Origin: Caproicibacter sp046707225
Lineage (GTDB): Bacteria > Bacillota > Clostridia > Oscillospirales > Acutalibacteraceae
Length of the DNA stretch: 64,000 nt
NCBI RefSeq assembly: GCF_046707225.1
Contig: NZ_JBJKOP010000047.1
Location: forward strand, 1-64,000
Reading direction: 5' to 3'
In this document: piece after piece, positions 25,450 through 33,854 of the stretch
How positions within the stretch are numbered: the first letter of the stretch is position 1
Layout: each line of letters opens with the position of its first letter
Program-made: the position numbers and the translations under genes
The notes under the pieces: model-generated
What the model was told of the DNA's origin: nothing
What the model saw: only the letters and a program-made list of their open reading frames with translations
Database searches by the model: none

Positions 25450-26264
25450 TTTGTTTCACCGCCATTCAGCTCCCGGTGGGATTCTTCGACCAATGAAGCG
25501 ATATCCGGCGCGAAGTCCGTGGGCAGATCGGATTTTTGAAGATATAAAAGGTATTCTATATTTCCTTCTGGTCCCTTAACAGGCGAAAAAGTCAGACCAA
25601 GGACAGAAAATCCGATTTCCTTCACAAAGCCGATCACTCGTTCGATTACCTGAACATGTACCCTTTTATCCCGGACAACCCCTTTTTTCCCTACATTTTC
25701 CCGACCGGCCTCAAACTGAGGCTTAATCAGGCAAACAGCCTGGCCGTTTGCCGCCAGAAACCGATGAGCTACCGGTAAAACCAAGCGCAGAGAAATAAAA
25801 GATACATCCACACTGAAAAAATCGATTGGTTCCGGAATCTGCTCTTCCGTCAGATAACGTACATTGGTTCTTTCAAGATTGACCACGCGGGGATCGGTAC
25901 GCAGCTTCCATGCCAGCTGACCGTACCCGACATCGATGGAATATACCTTTTTGGCTTCGTTCTGAAGCATGCAGTCCGTGAAGCCGCCGGTTGAAGCGCC
26001 GATATCCATTACCACTTTATCTTTCAGATCAATCGGAAAAGATGCAAGGGCTTTTTCCAGCTTCAGACCACCCCGGCTTACGTAGGGCAGCCGGTCGCCG
26101 CGAACCTCAATTTGAACGTCTTGCGGTAACATCGTCCCGGCCTTATCCTGTTTCTGCCCGTTTACATACACTTTTCCGGCCATAATGATCGCTTTGGCCT
26201 TTTCTCTGCTTTCCGTATAGCCCTGGTCAAAAATCAGGCAATCAAGCCTTTTTTTCTCAATCAA
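25446..26264 (-). CDS. tlyA: TlyA-family rRNA methyltransferase/haemolysin A
   Basis: An N-terminal S4 RNA-binding domain (about residues 4-60) is followed by an FtsJ-like SAM methyltransferase domain with VVMDIGASTGGFTDCML as motif I. Characterised TlyA enzymes 2'-O-methylate rRNA, and the haemolysin name is historical. Of two overlapping starts I prefer the TTG at 26264 (272 residues), because GGAG lies 8 bases upstream; a GTG at 26273 overlaps that site. It lies in the common clostridial order dxs-tlyA-nadK-argR-recN. Confidence 0.9.
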   Translation of the reverse strand: MIEKKRLDCLIFDQGYTESREKAKAIIMAGKVYVNGQKQDKAGTMLPQDVQIEVRGDRLPYVSRGGLKLEKALASFPIDLKDKVVMDIGASTGGFTDCMLQNEAKKVYSIDVGYGQLAWKLRTDPRVVNLERTNVRYLTEEQIPEPIDFFSVDVSFISLRLVLPVAHRFLAANGQAVCLIKPQFEAGRENVGKKGVVRDKRVHVQVIERVIGFVKEIGFSVLGLTFSPVKGPEGNIEYLLYLQKSDLPTDFAPDIASLVEESHRELNGGETK

Positions 26265-28117
26265 TCCGAGCACTCCGATACAATCAATTCTGCCATTTCT
26301 CCGGCGCTGAGTCCAAGCTGTTCCAAAGCCTGCATCATCGTTTCATGCGGCACAAAACCGTTGATCGCACGGAGATAAAACCTGCCTTGATAAGCGGCCT
26401 GGTTCAACAGAAAAGAAAAATGTTCGCCAATGCCGCCCTGTGCAATTCCTTCTTCAAAGAAAAAAACAGCCTTTGCTTTCAGTGCTTCCCGGACGGCTTC
26501 CCGGTCGATTGGGAAGATCCGGTTCAGCTTTATAATTCTGGCCTCAATCCCTCTTTCTTTCAAAAGGGAAAGCGCCTGACATGCGTTTGAAAAAAGTCTG
26601 CCGTAGGTAATGAGTGCAATGTCAGCGGATTCGTTACCGTAAAGGCAATAGGCTTTACGGCTCCCATGAAAATCAAACGGTCGAAAAAGCTGTTCTCCGC
26701 GGGGATAACGAACCGCAGCCAATCCGTCGCAATCATAAAGGGCTTGCCTCATACTACTTTGAAGCTCATCATAATAGGAAGGAGAGTAAATTGTGATGCC
26801 GGGAATCGTTTTCAGAAAAGCAGCGTCAAAAATACCCTGATGTGTTTCACCGTCTTCCCCGACAATTCCGGCACGGTCAACCGCAAGAACAATTTTTGTC
26901 CTTTGCAGGGAAACATCATGAATCAGCTGATCGTACCCTCTTTGCAGAAACGAGGAGTAAACCGCAAAAACAGGAAGCATTCCTCCGCAGGCGAGCCCGC
27001 CCGCGAATGTAACGGCGTGTTCTTCCGCGATACCGGTGTCGAAAAAACGCTCCGGGTACTTTTGTGAAAAGACCGATAAACCCGTGCCTTCCTGCATTGC
27101 GGCCGTTATGGCACAGATTCTTTCGTCCTCAGAGGCAAGAGAACAGAGTTTGCTGCCAAAAACCGAGGAAAAACTGCCCGTAGCCGTTACCGATTTCCCG
27201 GTTTCGACATTAAAGCAGGAAACCCCATGAAAGGCTTTGGGATTTTCCTCCGCATAGGAATACCCCTTTCCCTTCCGTGTTAAAACGTGAATCAGAACGG
27301 GGTGCGGAATACTTTTGACATTTTGAAAGACTTCCGTCAGCTTCTCCGTGTCGTGTCCGTCAAACGGACCATAATAGTAAAACCCCATATCTTCAAAGAT
27401 CGTGCTGTTATACAGAAGTTGTTTCAGAATGGATTTCGATTTCGTCAGGGCATGCCGAAACGGTCTTCCTACTCCCGGAATATGATCCAGAGTATTTTCA
27501 ATATTACCTTTGATCCTAAAATAGGAGGGCTTTGTGCGAATTCGCGCAAGATAGCGCGCCATGGATCCGACATTGCGGGATATTGACATTTTATTATCGT
27601 TTAAAATAACAATAAAATTCTTATGAAGCCGGCCCGCGTTATTCATCCCTTCATAAGCAAGTCCGCCGGTCAGCGCGCCGTCACCAATCACGGCGACAAC
27701 GTGACCCGCGTCACCCCTTAGTTCCTTTGCTTTGAAGATGCCCAGTGCCGCCGATATGGAAGTGCTGCTGTGCCCGGAAGTCAACGGATCATGAGGGCTT
27801 TCCTGCCGATTGGGAAACCCGGAAAGTCCTCCGCGTGTCCGTATCGTCCCGATCCGGTCCAGTCTTCCGGTCAGCATTTTATGTGTGTAAGCCTGATGTC
27901 CGACATCCCAGACAATTTTGTCCTCCGGTGAATGAAAAACCCGGTGCAGCGCAACCGTGAGTTCCACGACTCCGAGATTTGATGCCAAATGCCCTCCGTT
28001 TGTGGAAACGGTCTGAATTATTTTTTCACGGATCTCTGCGCATAATTGAGGCAGCTGCTCCGGCGTCAGCTGTTGCAGATCCTTAGGAGAACGGACCGAG
28101 TTTAAGAGGCTGCCCAT
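26261..28117 (-). CDS. dxs: 1-deoxy-D-xylulose-5-phosphate synthase
   Basis: First enzyme of the MEP isoprenoid pathway: pyruvate plus glyceraldehyde 3-phosphate, thiamine diphosphate dependent. 618 residues with the thiamine/Mg motif GDGALTGGLAYEGMNNAG, the catalytic Glu in GIAEEHAVTFAGG, and DRAGIVGEDGETHQG. dxr and ispG of the same pathway are elsewhere in the window (59792 and 57669). The stop overlaps the tlyA start region. Confidence 0.97.
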   Translation of the reverse strand: MGSLLNSVRSPKDLQQLTPEQLPQLCAEIREKIIQTVSTNGGHLASNLGVVELTVALHRVFHSPEDKIVWDVGHQAYTHKMLTGRLDRIGTIRTRGGLSGFPNRQESPHDPLTSGHSSTSISAALGIFKAKELRGDAGHVVAVIGDGALTGGLAYEGMNNAGRLHKNFIVILNDNKMSISRNVGSMARYLARIRTKPSYFRIKGNIENTLDHIPGVGRPFRHALTKSKSILKQLLYNSTIFEDMGFYYYGPFDGHDTEKLTEVFQNVKSIPHPVLIHVLTRKGKGYSYAEENPKAFHGVSCFNVETGKSVTATGSFSSVFGSKLCSLASEDERICAITAAMQEGTGLSVFSQKYPERFFDTGIAEEHAVTFAGGLACGGMLPVFAVYSSFLQRGYDQLIHDVSLQRTKIVLAVDRAGIVGEDGETHQGIFDAAFLKTIPGITIYSPSYYDELQSSMRQALYDCDGLAAVRYPRGEQLFRPFDFHGSRKAYCLYGNESADIALITYGRLFSNACQALSLLKERGIEARIIKLNRIFPIDREAVREALKAKAVFFFEEGIAQGGIGEHFSFLLNQAAYQGRFYLRAINGFVPHETMMQALEQLGLSAGEMAELIVSECSD

Positions 28118-28121
28118 ACAG

Positions 28122-28994
28122 TCAGCAGACTTTCTGGCGGTCCGGAATCGCGTTTTGGATTTTTGCGGCCGTAACCGTATTCCGAAGAAGCATCGCGATT
28201 GTCATGGGACCGACTCCGCCCGGAACCGGCGTGATGTAGGATGCAAGTTTGCTGACGGGTTCAAAATCAACGTCTCCGCAAAGCTTGCCGTTTTCATCAC
28301 GATCCATTCCCACATCGATCACACATGCGCCCGGCTTTACCATATCGGCGGTAATAAATTTCGGCTTGCCGACGGCGGCAACCAGAAGATCGGCGCCGCG
28401 GCAGATTTCCTCGAGGTCTTTTGTCTTGCTGTGGCAAATGGTAACGGTTCCGTTGTCGTGCAGCAAAAGCATTGCCATTGGCTTGCCGACAATATTGCTC
28501 CGTCCCACAACCACGCATTTTTTACCGGCAACAGGAATTTTCTCACGATGCAGCATCTCCATGATTCCCGCAGGTGTGCACGGCAGAAAACGATAATTTC
28601 CAATCATAATTCTTCCGACGTTGGAAGGATGAAATGCGTCGACATCCTTCCAGGGATCAATCGTCTCAATGACGGATTCTTCATCCAAGTCATCGGGAAG
28701 AGGCAGCTGAACCAAAATGCCATGAATCTCTTTTTTGTGATTCAGCCGGTTCACCAAATCAAAAAGATCGTCCTGATGAGTATTTGCGGGCAATGCGTAT
28801 TTCTCCGAATAAATTCCGGCCGCAGCGCAGGCCTTTTCTTTCAGATTCACATAAGTTTGAGAGGCCGGATCATTGCCGACCAGGACCACCGCTAGACCGG
28901 GAATAATTCCCTTGTCCTTCAATTCCTGAACTTCCAACGCTGTTTCCGCTTTGATTTGCGCTGAAATTGCCTTACCGTCAATCAGCTTCGCCAT
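28122..28994 (-). CDS. folD: Methylenetetrahydrofolate dehydrogenase/cyclohydrolase
   Basis: Bifunctional enzyme of one-carbon metabolism. 290 residues with the catalytic Lys in SQTYVNLKEKAC, QLPLP, VGRSNIVGKP and the closing PVPGGVGPMTIAML. The ATG at 28994 has GAGGGGAGG 9 bases upstream; an in-frame start at 29054 would bury the ribosome site. The gene begins inside the last codons of lgt (17-base overlap), which points to coupled translation. dxs starts four bases after its stop. Confidence 0.96.
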   Translation of the reverse strand: MAKLIDGKAISAQIKAETALEVQELKDKGIIPGLAVVLVGNDPASQTYVNLKEKACAAAGIYSEKYALPANTHQDDLFDLVNRLNHKKEIHGILVQLPLPDDLDEESVIETIDPWKDVDAFHPSNVGRIMIGNYRFLPCTPAGIMEMLHREKIPVAGKKCVVVGRSNIVGKPMAMLLLHDNGTVTICHSKTKDLEEICRGADLLVAAVGKPKFITADMVKPGACVIDVGMDRDENGKLCGDVDFEPVSKLASYITPVPGGVGPMTIAMLLRNTVTAAKIQNAIPDRQKVC

Positions 28995-30051
28995 CTTTTG
29001 TTTCCTCCCCTCCGTCTTTTTCGTCCTTGAAAGAAGCGTCCGCCGCCGGGGCATCCTGCGGCTTATCTTCAGAGTTGCTTTCAGATTGGTCGGCTGTTTC
29101 AGATTCTTCGTTCATATAAGTTCTGGCTTCCTCCGCGGAATCAAAAATTGTACTTGTCCCGTCGTCCGTGTATGTTTCTTCAATTTCTTCCGGTTTTACT
29201 TCATCGACAATGGAATTCAGTTCCATAATTTTGCGTGAACCGCAGCCGGTCAGAACCGTTCTGTTTCTGAATACAATCAGAAGTACGATGGCTGCAAGTA
29301 CGGCGGCAGCCGCAACAACCTGAGACACTCTCAGCGGGATGACCGGAGTAATCAAGCTGTCGGTTCGCAGACCCTCGATAAAGAAACGCCCAACCCCGTA
29401 CCAGAGAATGTAAAGTAAAAAGACTTGCCCATCGTATCTTCTGTATTTTCTGCTGAAAATATGTAGCAGAATAAAACCAAGCAGGCACCAGAGCGACTCA
29501 TAAAGAAAGCACGGATGCACTCCGGTTGCCGAAACGAGGTCCGTGTTCTCACTAATCATCCTCCAAGGCAGATTGGTTCCTGTTCCAAAAGCTTCCTGAT
29601 TGACAAAATTGCCCCAGCGCCCGATGCATTGTCCGATTAAAAAACCTAGTGAAGCCAAATCAAGGACGGCAGGAATACTAAGCTTGCGGAACTTTGCCAT
29701 CAAGGAACCGAACAGCAAGCCGCCGATGATTCCGCCGTAGATTCCGAGTCCGCCGTTCCAGATATAAAAAATGCTGATAGGATTTTCAACATACTGGCTG
29801 CTTGAATCAAACAAGACGTAATAAATCCTGGCTCCTATTACGCCGAAAATGATTCCGACCATGACAACGTCGACAAAACGGTCCGGGTCAACCCGGAATT
29901 TTTTACAGCTTTGCAATGCATAAAGAAAAGCCAGGAGGAATCCGGTTGCGATAATGATTCCGTACCAGGCAATCGGATGATTTCCAATTTTGAAAGCGAT
30001 GGGATTCAGGGTAACATTAATACCAAGTCCCGGGAATTGAACATGATACAT
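28978..30051 (-). CDS. lgt: Prolipoprotein diacylglyceryl transferase with acidic tail
   Basis: Integral membrane enzyme that transfers diacylglycerol from phosphatidylglycerol to the lipobox cysteine. The catalytic core (about residues 1-275) has several membrane segments, GARIYYVLF, the Lgt signature around GRWGNFVNQEAFG, HPCFLYES, and the late YGVGRFFIEGLRTD. After the last membrane segment comes an 82-residue tail with 29 Asp/Glu and only 6 Lys/Arg, which is not part of the family core. It should face the cytoplasm if topology is as in E. coli. The ATG at 30051 fits the family start (MYxVQFPGLG). Confidence 0.94.
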   Translation of the reverse strand: MYHVQFPGLGINVTLNPIAFKIGNHPIAWYGIIIATGFLLAFLYALQSCKKFRVDPDRFVDVVMVGIIFGVIGARIYYVLFDSSSQYVENPISIFYIWNGGLGIYGGIIGGLLFGSLMAKFRKLSIPAVLDLASLGFLIGQCIGRWGNFVNQEAFGTGTNLPWRMISENTDLVSATGVHPCFLYESLWCLLGFILLHIFSRKYRRYDGQVFLLYILWYGVGRFFIEGLRTDSLITPVIPLRVSQVVAAAAVLAAIVLLIVFRNRTVLTGCGSRKIMELNSIVDEVKPEEIEETYTDDGTSTIFDSAEEARTYMNEESETADQSESNSEDKPQDAPAADASFKDEKDGGEETKDGEAD

Positions 30052-30095
30052 CTTATACCACCATTTCTCCACGCAGCGCAGGTTTTTAATAGATG

Positions 30096-30134
30096 ATACC
30101 CGCCGGGCTTCAGCGTGGAAAGCTCCGGCGGTAT
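30096..30134 (-). other. Intergenic hairpin between the M16 peptidase and lgt
   Basis: On the - strand ATACCGCCGG pairs with CCGGCGGGTAT (one bulge), with a smaller GCTT/AAGC pairing inside. There is no T run after it. It may stabilise or process the polycistronic message rather than terminate it. Confidence 0.4.
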
Positions 30135-30141
30135 TAGTTCA

Positions 30142-31425
30142 TTATTGGTTGGGAAAGATGACGGAAAGCGATGAAAATTCCGTATGCATCTGGTTTTCAA
30201 GTCTGGCCATCACGGAATTCATATCCGTCTGCGCGACGGCATCAATATACTGAAATAATTCTCGGCCGGAAAAGGCTAGAGACACAAGTGAATTTGCTAT
30301 GCTGCCCACGTGATTGAGCGAAGCGATATTTCTGCCGTACACCGCCCTTTTCGCACATTCAAAGATTTTTCGGTCAAAGCCGTTTTTCCGAATGTTTTCA
30401 ATTTCCCGCTTGATTTCCTGAGCAACCTGTTCCGGGTCTTTTGATTCACCTGAAAAAATCACGGATGCGTAACCGGGACCTTCAAAATACTCATTGCCGA
30501 ACGAAGCTTCATTAATCAGGCCCGCATCCAGCAGGCGGCGGAATAAGGGACTTGCGTTGGAAGAAATGGCCTCAAGCAGTATTTCGGTTTCCGCTATCTC
30601 TTTTACGGATGGACGCTGTGATGTGACTTTTTCTTTAAAACCAAGTTCAAAAAGCGGCACCGCAACAGAGAGCTTTTGTTCCACTCTAGCTTTAACGATA
30701 TGGTCGGGCTCCTTTTCAAAAATCCGATCAATCTGAACGGGCTGCGCGGGCTTTAGCATTTCGTCGCACATTTCCGCAACCCGATCCGGCTGAACATTGC
30801 CGGCGATGCAAAGCACCATATTATTGAGGTTATAAAAAGTATGGTAGCATTGGTACAATAATTCCGGCGTGATCTGAGCGATCGTTTCTACTGTCCCGGC
30901 GATATCAGTTCTGACCGGATGTTTTTGGTAGAGAGCGTCAAGGAGATTGAAAAGGACCCTCCACTGCGGGTCATCGTCGTACATTTTAATTTCCTGACCA
31001 ATGATGCCCTGCTCTTTTTGCACGGTTTGCTCCGTAAAATACGGAGACTGAACAAAATCAAGAAGAATCTTCAGGGATTCATAGACGTTTTCCGTGCAGG
31101 AAAATAAATAACAGGTCATGTCAAACGACGTGTAGGCATTTGCCGACGCGCCGGTTTTCGCGAAACGTTCAAAAGCATCCCCGTCTTCGCTTTCAAACAT
31201 TTTATGCTCCAGATAATGAGCAATCCCGGCCGGAACCCGATGGGGCTCGCTTTTCTGAGCAGTTTTAAAACAGTTGTCAATCGACCCGTATTTCGTACCG
31301 AAAACCGCGTAGGTCGAATTGTTTTTTTCTTTTGGATAAACCGTAACTGTAAGTCCGGAGGAATGCTTTCCGGTATAGTAGAAATCCCCGGTACGTTCGC
31401 TTGTTATCTTTTTCAACCAATCCAT
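30142..31425 (-). CDS. M16 family zinc peptidase (YmfH-like, active type)
   Basis: A 427-residue inverzincin-family peptidase with the inverted zinc motif HYLEH (His70, Glu73, His74) and the further acidic segment EQGIIGQEIKMYDDDP that supplies the third ligand. A second, ligand-free M16 half follows, as in other family members. It starts at the stop of its partner gene (TGATG overlap). The pair resembles YmfF/YmfH of Bacillus. The substrate is unknown; processing or clearance of small peptides is the usual suggestion. Confidence 0.88.
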   Translation of the reverse strand: MDWLKKITSERTGDFYYTGKHSSGLTVTVYPKEKNNSTYAVFGTKYGSIDNCFKTAQKSEPHRVPAGIAHYLEHKMFESEDGDAFERFAKTGASANAYTSFDMTCYLFSCTENVYESLKILLDFVQSPYFTEQTVQKEQGIIGQEIKMYDDDPQWRVLFNLLDALYQKHPVRTDIAGTVETIAQITPELLYQCYHTFYNLNNMVLCIAGNVQPDRVAEMCDEMLKPAQPVQIDRIFEKEPDHIVKARVEQKLSVAVPLFELGFKEKVTSQRPSVKEIAETEILLEAISSNASPLFRRLLDAGLINEASFGNEYFEGPGYASVIFSGESKDPEQVAQEIKREIENIRKNGFDRKIFECAKRAVYGRNIASLNHVGSIANSLVSLAFSGRELFQYIDAVAQTDMNSVMARLENQMHTEFSSLSVIFPNQ

Positions 31426-32705
31426 CAGGCTTCCACCCCGCTTCCTTCCAGACGATATACCGTGTCAAGGGTTAACTTTCGCGCGGCTTCAATCACCTGT
31501 TCTCTTGTGACGGCGTTTACCAGCTCCGCCTCTTCCTCAGGCCTTTTAACCTTCGGACGGAACGTCTGGGATAAATACCAGGCTTCCAGTCCATCAAGAG
31601 AATCCGACAAGGTGCGGTAGCTGTTGCAAAGGCTCAATTTGGCTGCCGCCAGCTCATTTTCGTCAAAGTTGCCCTTTTGAACCTCTTCCAGCTGATTGAG
31701 AATTTCCTGCTTTGCCCGGTCGATGTTCTTTGTTTCCACTCCGCTTTGAACCAGCAGAATGCCTTTCATGGGGTTAAACTGGGAACTGCAGTAATAGCAT
31801 AGGCTCAGTTTTTCCCGAACATTCAAGAACAGCTTTGAGCTTGGAGTACCGCCGAAGAGCGCGTTAAAAAGTTTCATGGCAGGAACGCCGGCATCAGGTT
31901 CCGCGCACGCGGTGCGAAATCCCATGACCAGCTTCGACTGCACAACATCCATTTTTTCAGTGGTTTCGGAGGCGCTTGCTGCCGACGGCACTGACTGATT
32001 CGGGCAATCAACAGAATCAGTTCTGGCAAGATTTTGAAACGCGGCGTAAAAATCCTGATAAACGGGTTCCGGGTCGCAATCACCCAAAACCATAATCTCA
32101 GCTTTTGCGCGGTGAATCAGGTTTTCCCATACCTGAGTCAAGTCCTCGCGTTTCAGCTCCTGAATTTGCTGCCGTGTTCCGCAACGGCCGATTCCGTAAG
32201 GTTCCTTTGCACACATCAACTCTTCGCACTTCAGCTTGGCATACATGCGCTTATCGTTAAATTCAGAGTCCACCATTTCGATCAGTTGGCGTTTTTCCTG
32301 TTCAAAGCCCTGAACGGGGAACAGGCCGTTCTCCAACGGCGGGTCAAATATAATGCTGCACAGCAGCTTGGCCAATTCTGCGGAAACGCTCTCCCCGTTC
32401 AAGGAATAACGGTCCGCAATTCCGGATGCCGAAACGGAAAGAACCTGGACGTCCCCAAGCTTTTGCACATTCGCATCCAGTACCGCTCCGTAAAGTTCAG
32501 CCAGATGTGCGTTTAATTTTGAAAAATCGGGATATTTTCTGCTTGCACGGCTGAGCAGAAAAGGAAGAATGGAATTTTCAGAAACGGTCTCTTTTGCAAG
32601 AGGCCATAAAAAATGAACGGACATGCGGATTGTTTTAAAACGATCGTCCCGTATGCTGCGGAAATTCACGCCGCTGCAAACAGCCCGCTGTTCAATTCCT
32701 GTCAT
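31425..32705 (-). CDS. M16 family peptidase-like protein (YmfF-like, no zinc motif)
   Basis: About 426 residues with M16 fold features (FKTIRMSVHFLWPL opening, a GTPSSKLFLNVREKLSLCYY segment), but no HxxEH motif where the zinc site should be. It is therefore the non-catalytic partner of the following gene, as in heterodimeric M16 pairs. Longer reading frames reach 32765, but that codon lies inside the probable promoter. I use the ATG at 32705, with GGAG 12 bases upstream; the ATG at 32717 is the alternative. First gene of the run through recN. Confidence 0.85.
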   Translation of the reverse strand: MTGIEQRAVCSGVNFRSIRDDRFKTIRMSVHFLWPLAKETVSENSILPFLLSRASRKYPDFSKLNAHLAELYGAVLDANVQKLGDVQVLSVSASGIADRYSLNGESVSAELAKLLCSIIFDPPLENGLFPVQGFEQEKRQLIEMVDSEFNDKRMYAKLKCEELMCAKEPYGIGRCGTRQQIQELKREDLTQVWENLIHRAKAEIMVLGDCDPEPVYQDFYAAFQNLARTDSVDCPNQSVPSAASASETTEKMDVVQSKLVMGFRTACAEPDAGVPAMKLFNALFGGTPSSKLFLNVREKLSLCYYCSSQFNPMKGILLVQSGVETKNIDRAKQEILNQLEEVQKGNFDENELAAAKLSLCNSYRTLSDSLDGLEAWYLSQTFRPKVKRPEEEAELVNAVTREQVIEAARKLTLDTVYRLEGSGVEA

Positions 32706-32747
32706 TATTGATTTCATCTCCAAAACAGATTCGGTGAAACAAAAATA

Positions 32748-32756
32748 ATTATACCA
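32748..32756 (-). promoter_or_regulatory. Extended -10 promoter of the M16/lgt/dxs run
   Basis: On the - strand TATAAT (32748-32753) is preceded by TGG, giving the TGn extended -10. The -35 region is weak (TTTCTA-like at 17 bases). Its position rules out the longest reading of the first gene. Confidence 0.5.
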
Positions 32757-32835
32757 CAGTTCCACAAGTTAGAAAAGAATGATTCGATAGGATTCCATTA
32801 AAATTTACAAATTAGAAACAGTGTATTTTTCCGTA

Positions 32836-32864
32836 TTGCCGATTTTTGAAAGGAATGCTATAAT
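32836..32864 (+). promoter_or_regulatory. Promoter of the DMT transporter gene
   Basis: TTGCCG (32836-32841) and TATAAT (32859-32864) are 17 bases apart, and TGC directly before the -10 gives an extended -10. The start codon lies about 36 bases downstream. Arranged back to back with the M16 promoter. Confidence 0.7.
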
Positions 32865-32899
32865 ATTGCATTGTCGTTTTTTAGGATTGAGGTGTTGAG

Positions 32900-33796
32900 T
32901 TGAGGATTTTACGAAATCGATCCGTTGCTGCGGAGCTGGGCATTGTTCTTGTCACAATGATTTGGGGCAGCAGCTTTGTTGTTGTAAAAAACACAACGGG
33001 CACGGTGCCGGCCGCAACCATGATTGTGCTGCGATTCAGTATCGCGGCTGTGTTTCTCTGCCTTTTCTTTTTTAAAAAGCTAAAACAGATCAACCCCTTT
33101 TACATCAAATGGGGTTTTGTAATCGGCCTTCAAAATTTTGCCGGATATGAACTGCAGACAGTTGGGGTCGAATATACTACGGCCGGAAAAAATGCGTTTC
33201 TCACCGCGGTCTACTGTGTCATTGTTCCGTTTTTATATTGGGCGGTACGAAAACAGCAACCTCGACTTTTTCATCTTGTTTCAGCCTGTATGTGTCTTAC
33301 GGGAGTCGGTCTGCTTTCCATTCAGAATGGTTTTTCCATGAATCCCGGCGACCTGCTTTCTCTCGCCTGCGGGCTATTTTTCGCAATGCAGATAGTAACC
33401 ATCAGTATTCTTACCGAAAAACACGACCCTATTCTGATCTGCATTACGCAGGCGTTTGCCACAGTAATTTTTGCGTTACCGTTTGCTTTATGGACGGAAA
33501 AGATTCCGACTTCTCTGCCGACTCAATCCGTTTTCTCTCTTCTGTATCTTGGCGTCATCGGCACCATGCTGACGACCGTTCTTCAGACGATTTGTCAAAA
33601 ATATACGCCGCCGGCAAAAGCGTCGCTGATCATGTCGCTGGAATCTGTTTTCGGAACTATCTGCGGTATCGTTTTTCTGCATGAGTCCCTCACACAACGA
33701 ACCTTTGGCGGATTTCTGCTGATTTTTATTGCAATGATGCTTTCGGAGCACGGAGACCGCATATTTATCAAAAGAAAATTAAAAACGGTGAAATAA
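32900..33796 (+). CDS. DMT-family (EamA) membrane transporter
   Basis: 298 residues, almost entirely membrane segments, arranged as two EamA repeats (roughly 8-140 and 150-290) for about ten helices. The conserved WGSSFVV motif in helix 1 and a GVGLLSIQ-type segment are typical of the drug/metabolite transporter superfamily. The substrate cannot be read from the sequence; amino acids and other small metabolites are usual. The start is TTG with GAGGTG just upstream. It is a single-gene unit with its own promoter, between two - strand groups. Confidence 0.88.
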   Translation: MRILRNRSVAAELGIVLVTMIWGSSFVVVKNTTGTVPAATMIVLRFSIAAVFLCLFFFKKLKQINPFYIKWGFVIGLQNFAGYELQTVGVEYTTAGKNAFLTAVYCVIVPFLYWAVRKQQPRLFHLVSACMCLTGVGLLSIQNGFSMNPGDLLSLACGLFFAMQIVTISILTEKHDPILICITQAFATVIFALPFALWTEKIPTSLPTQSVFSLLYLGVIGTMLTTVLQTICQKYTPPAKASLIMSLESVFGTICGIVFLHESLTQRTFGGFLLIFIAMMLSEHGDRIFIKRKLKTVK

Positions 33797-33839
33797 AAAA
33801 CTAACATTGCCTCCCGGTTATTTTCCGGGAGGCAATGTT
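33795..33839 (-). terminator. Terminator between metY and the DMT gene
   Basis: A perfect 15-bp stem (33803-33817 with 33825-33839), 7-base loop. On the - strand it is followed by a TTTTTTATTT run, so it ends the dpaA-dpaB-metY transcript. On the + strand the hairpin follows the transporter gene without a T run. Confidence 0.88.
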
Positions 33840-33854
33840 GATATAAGATTCTAT

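Noticed and set aside
30096..30134. Transcription terminator between the M16 peptidase gene and lgt
   Set aside because: The stem is good but no T run follows, so it is listed only as a hairpin.
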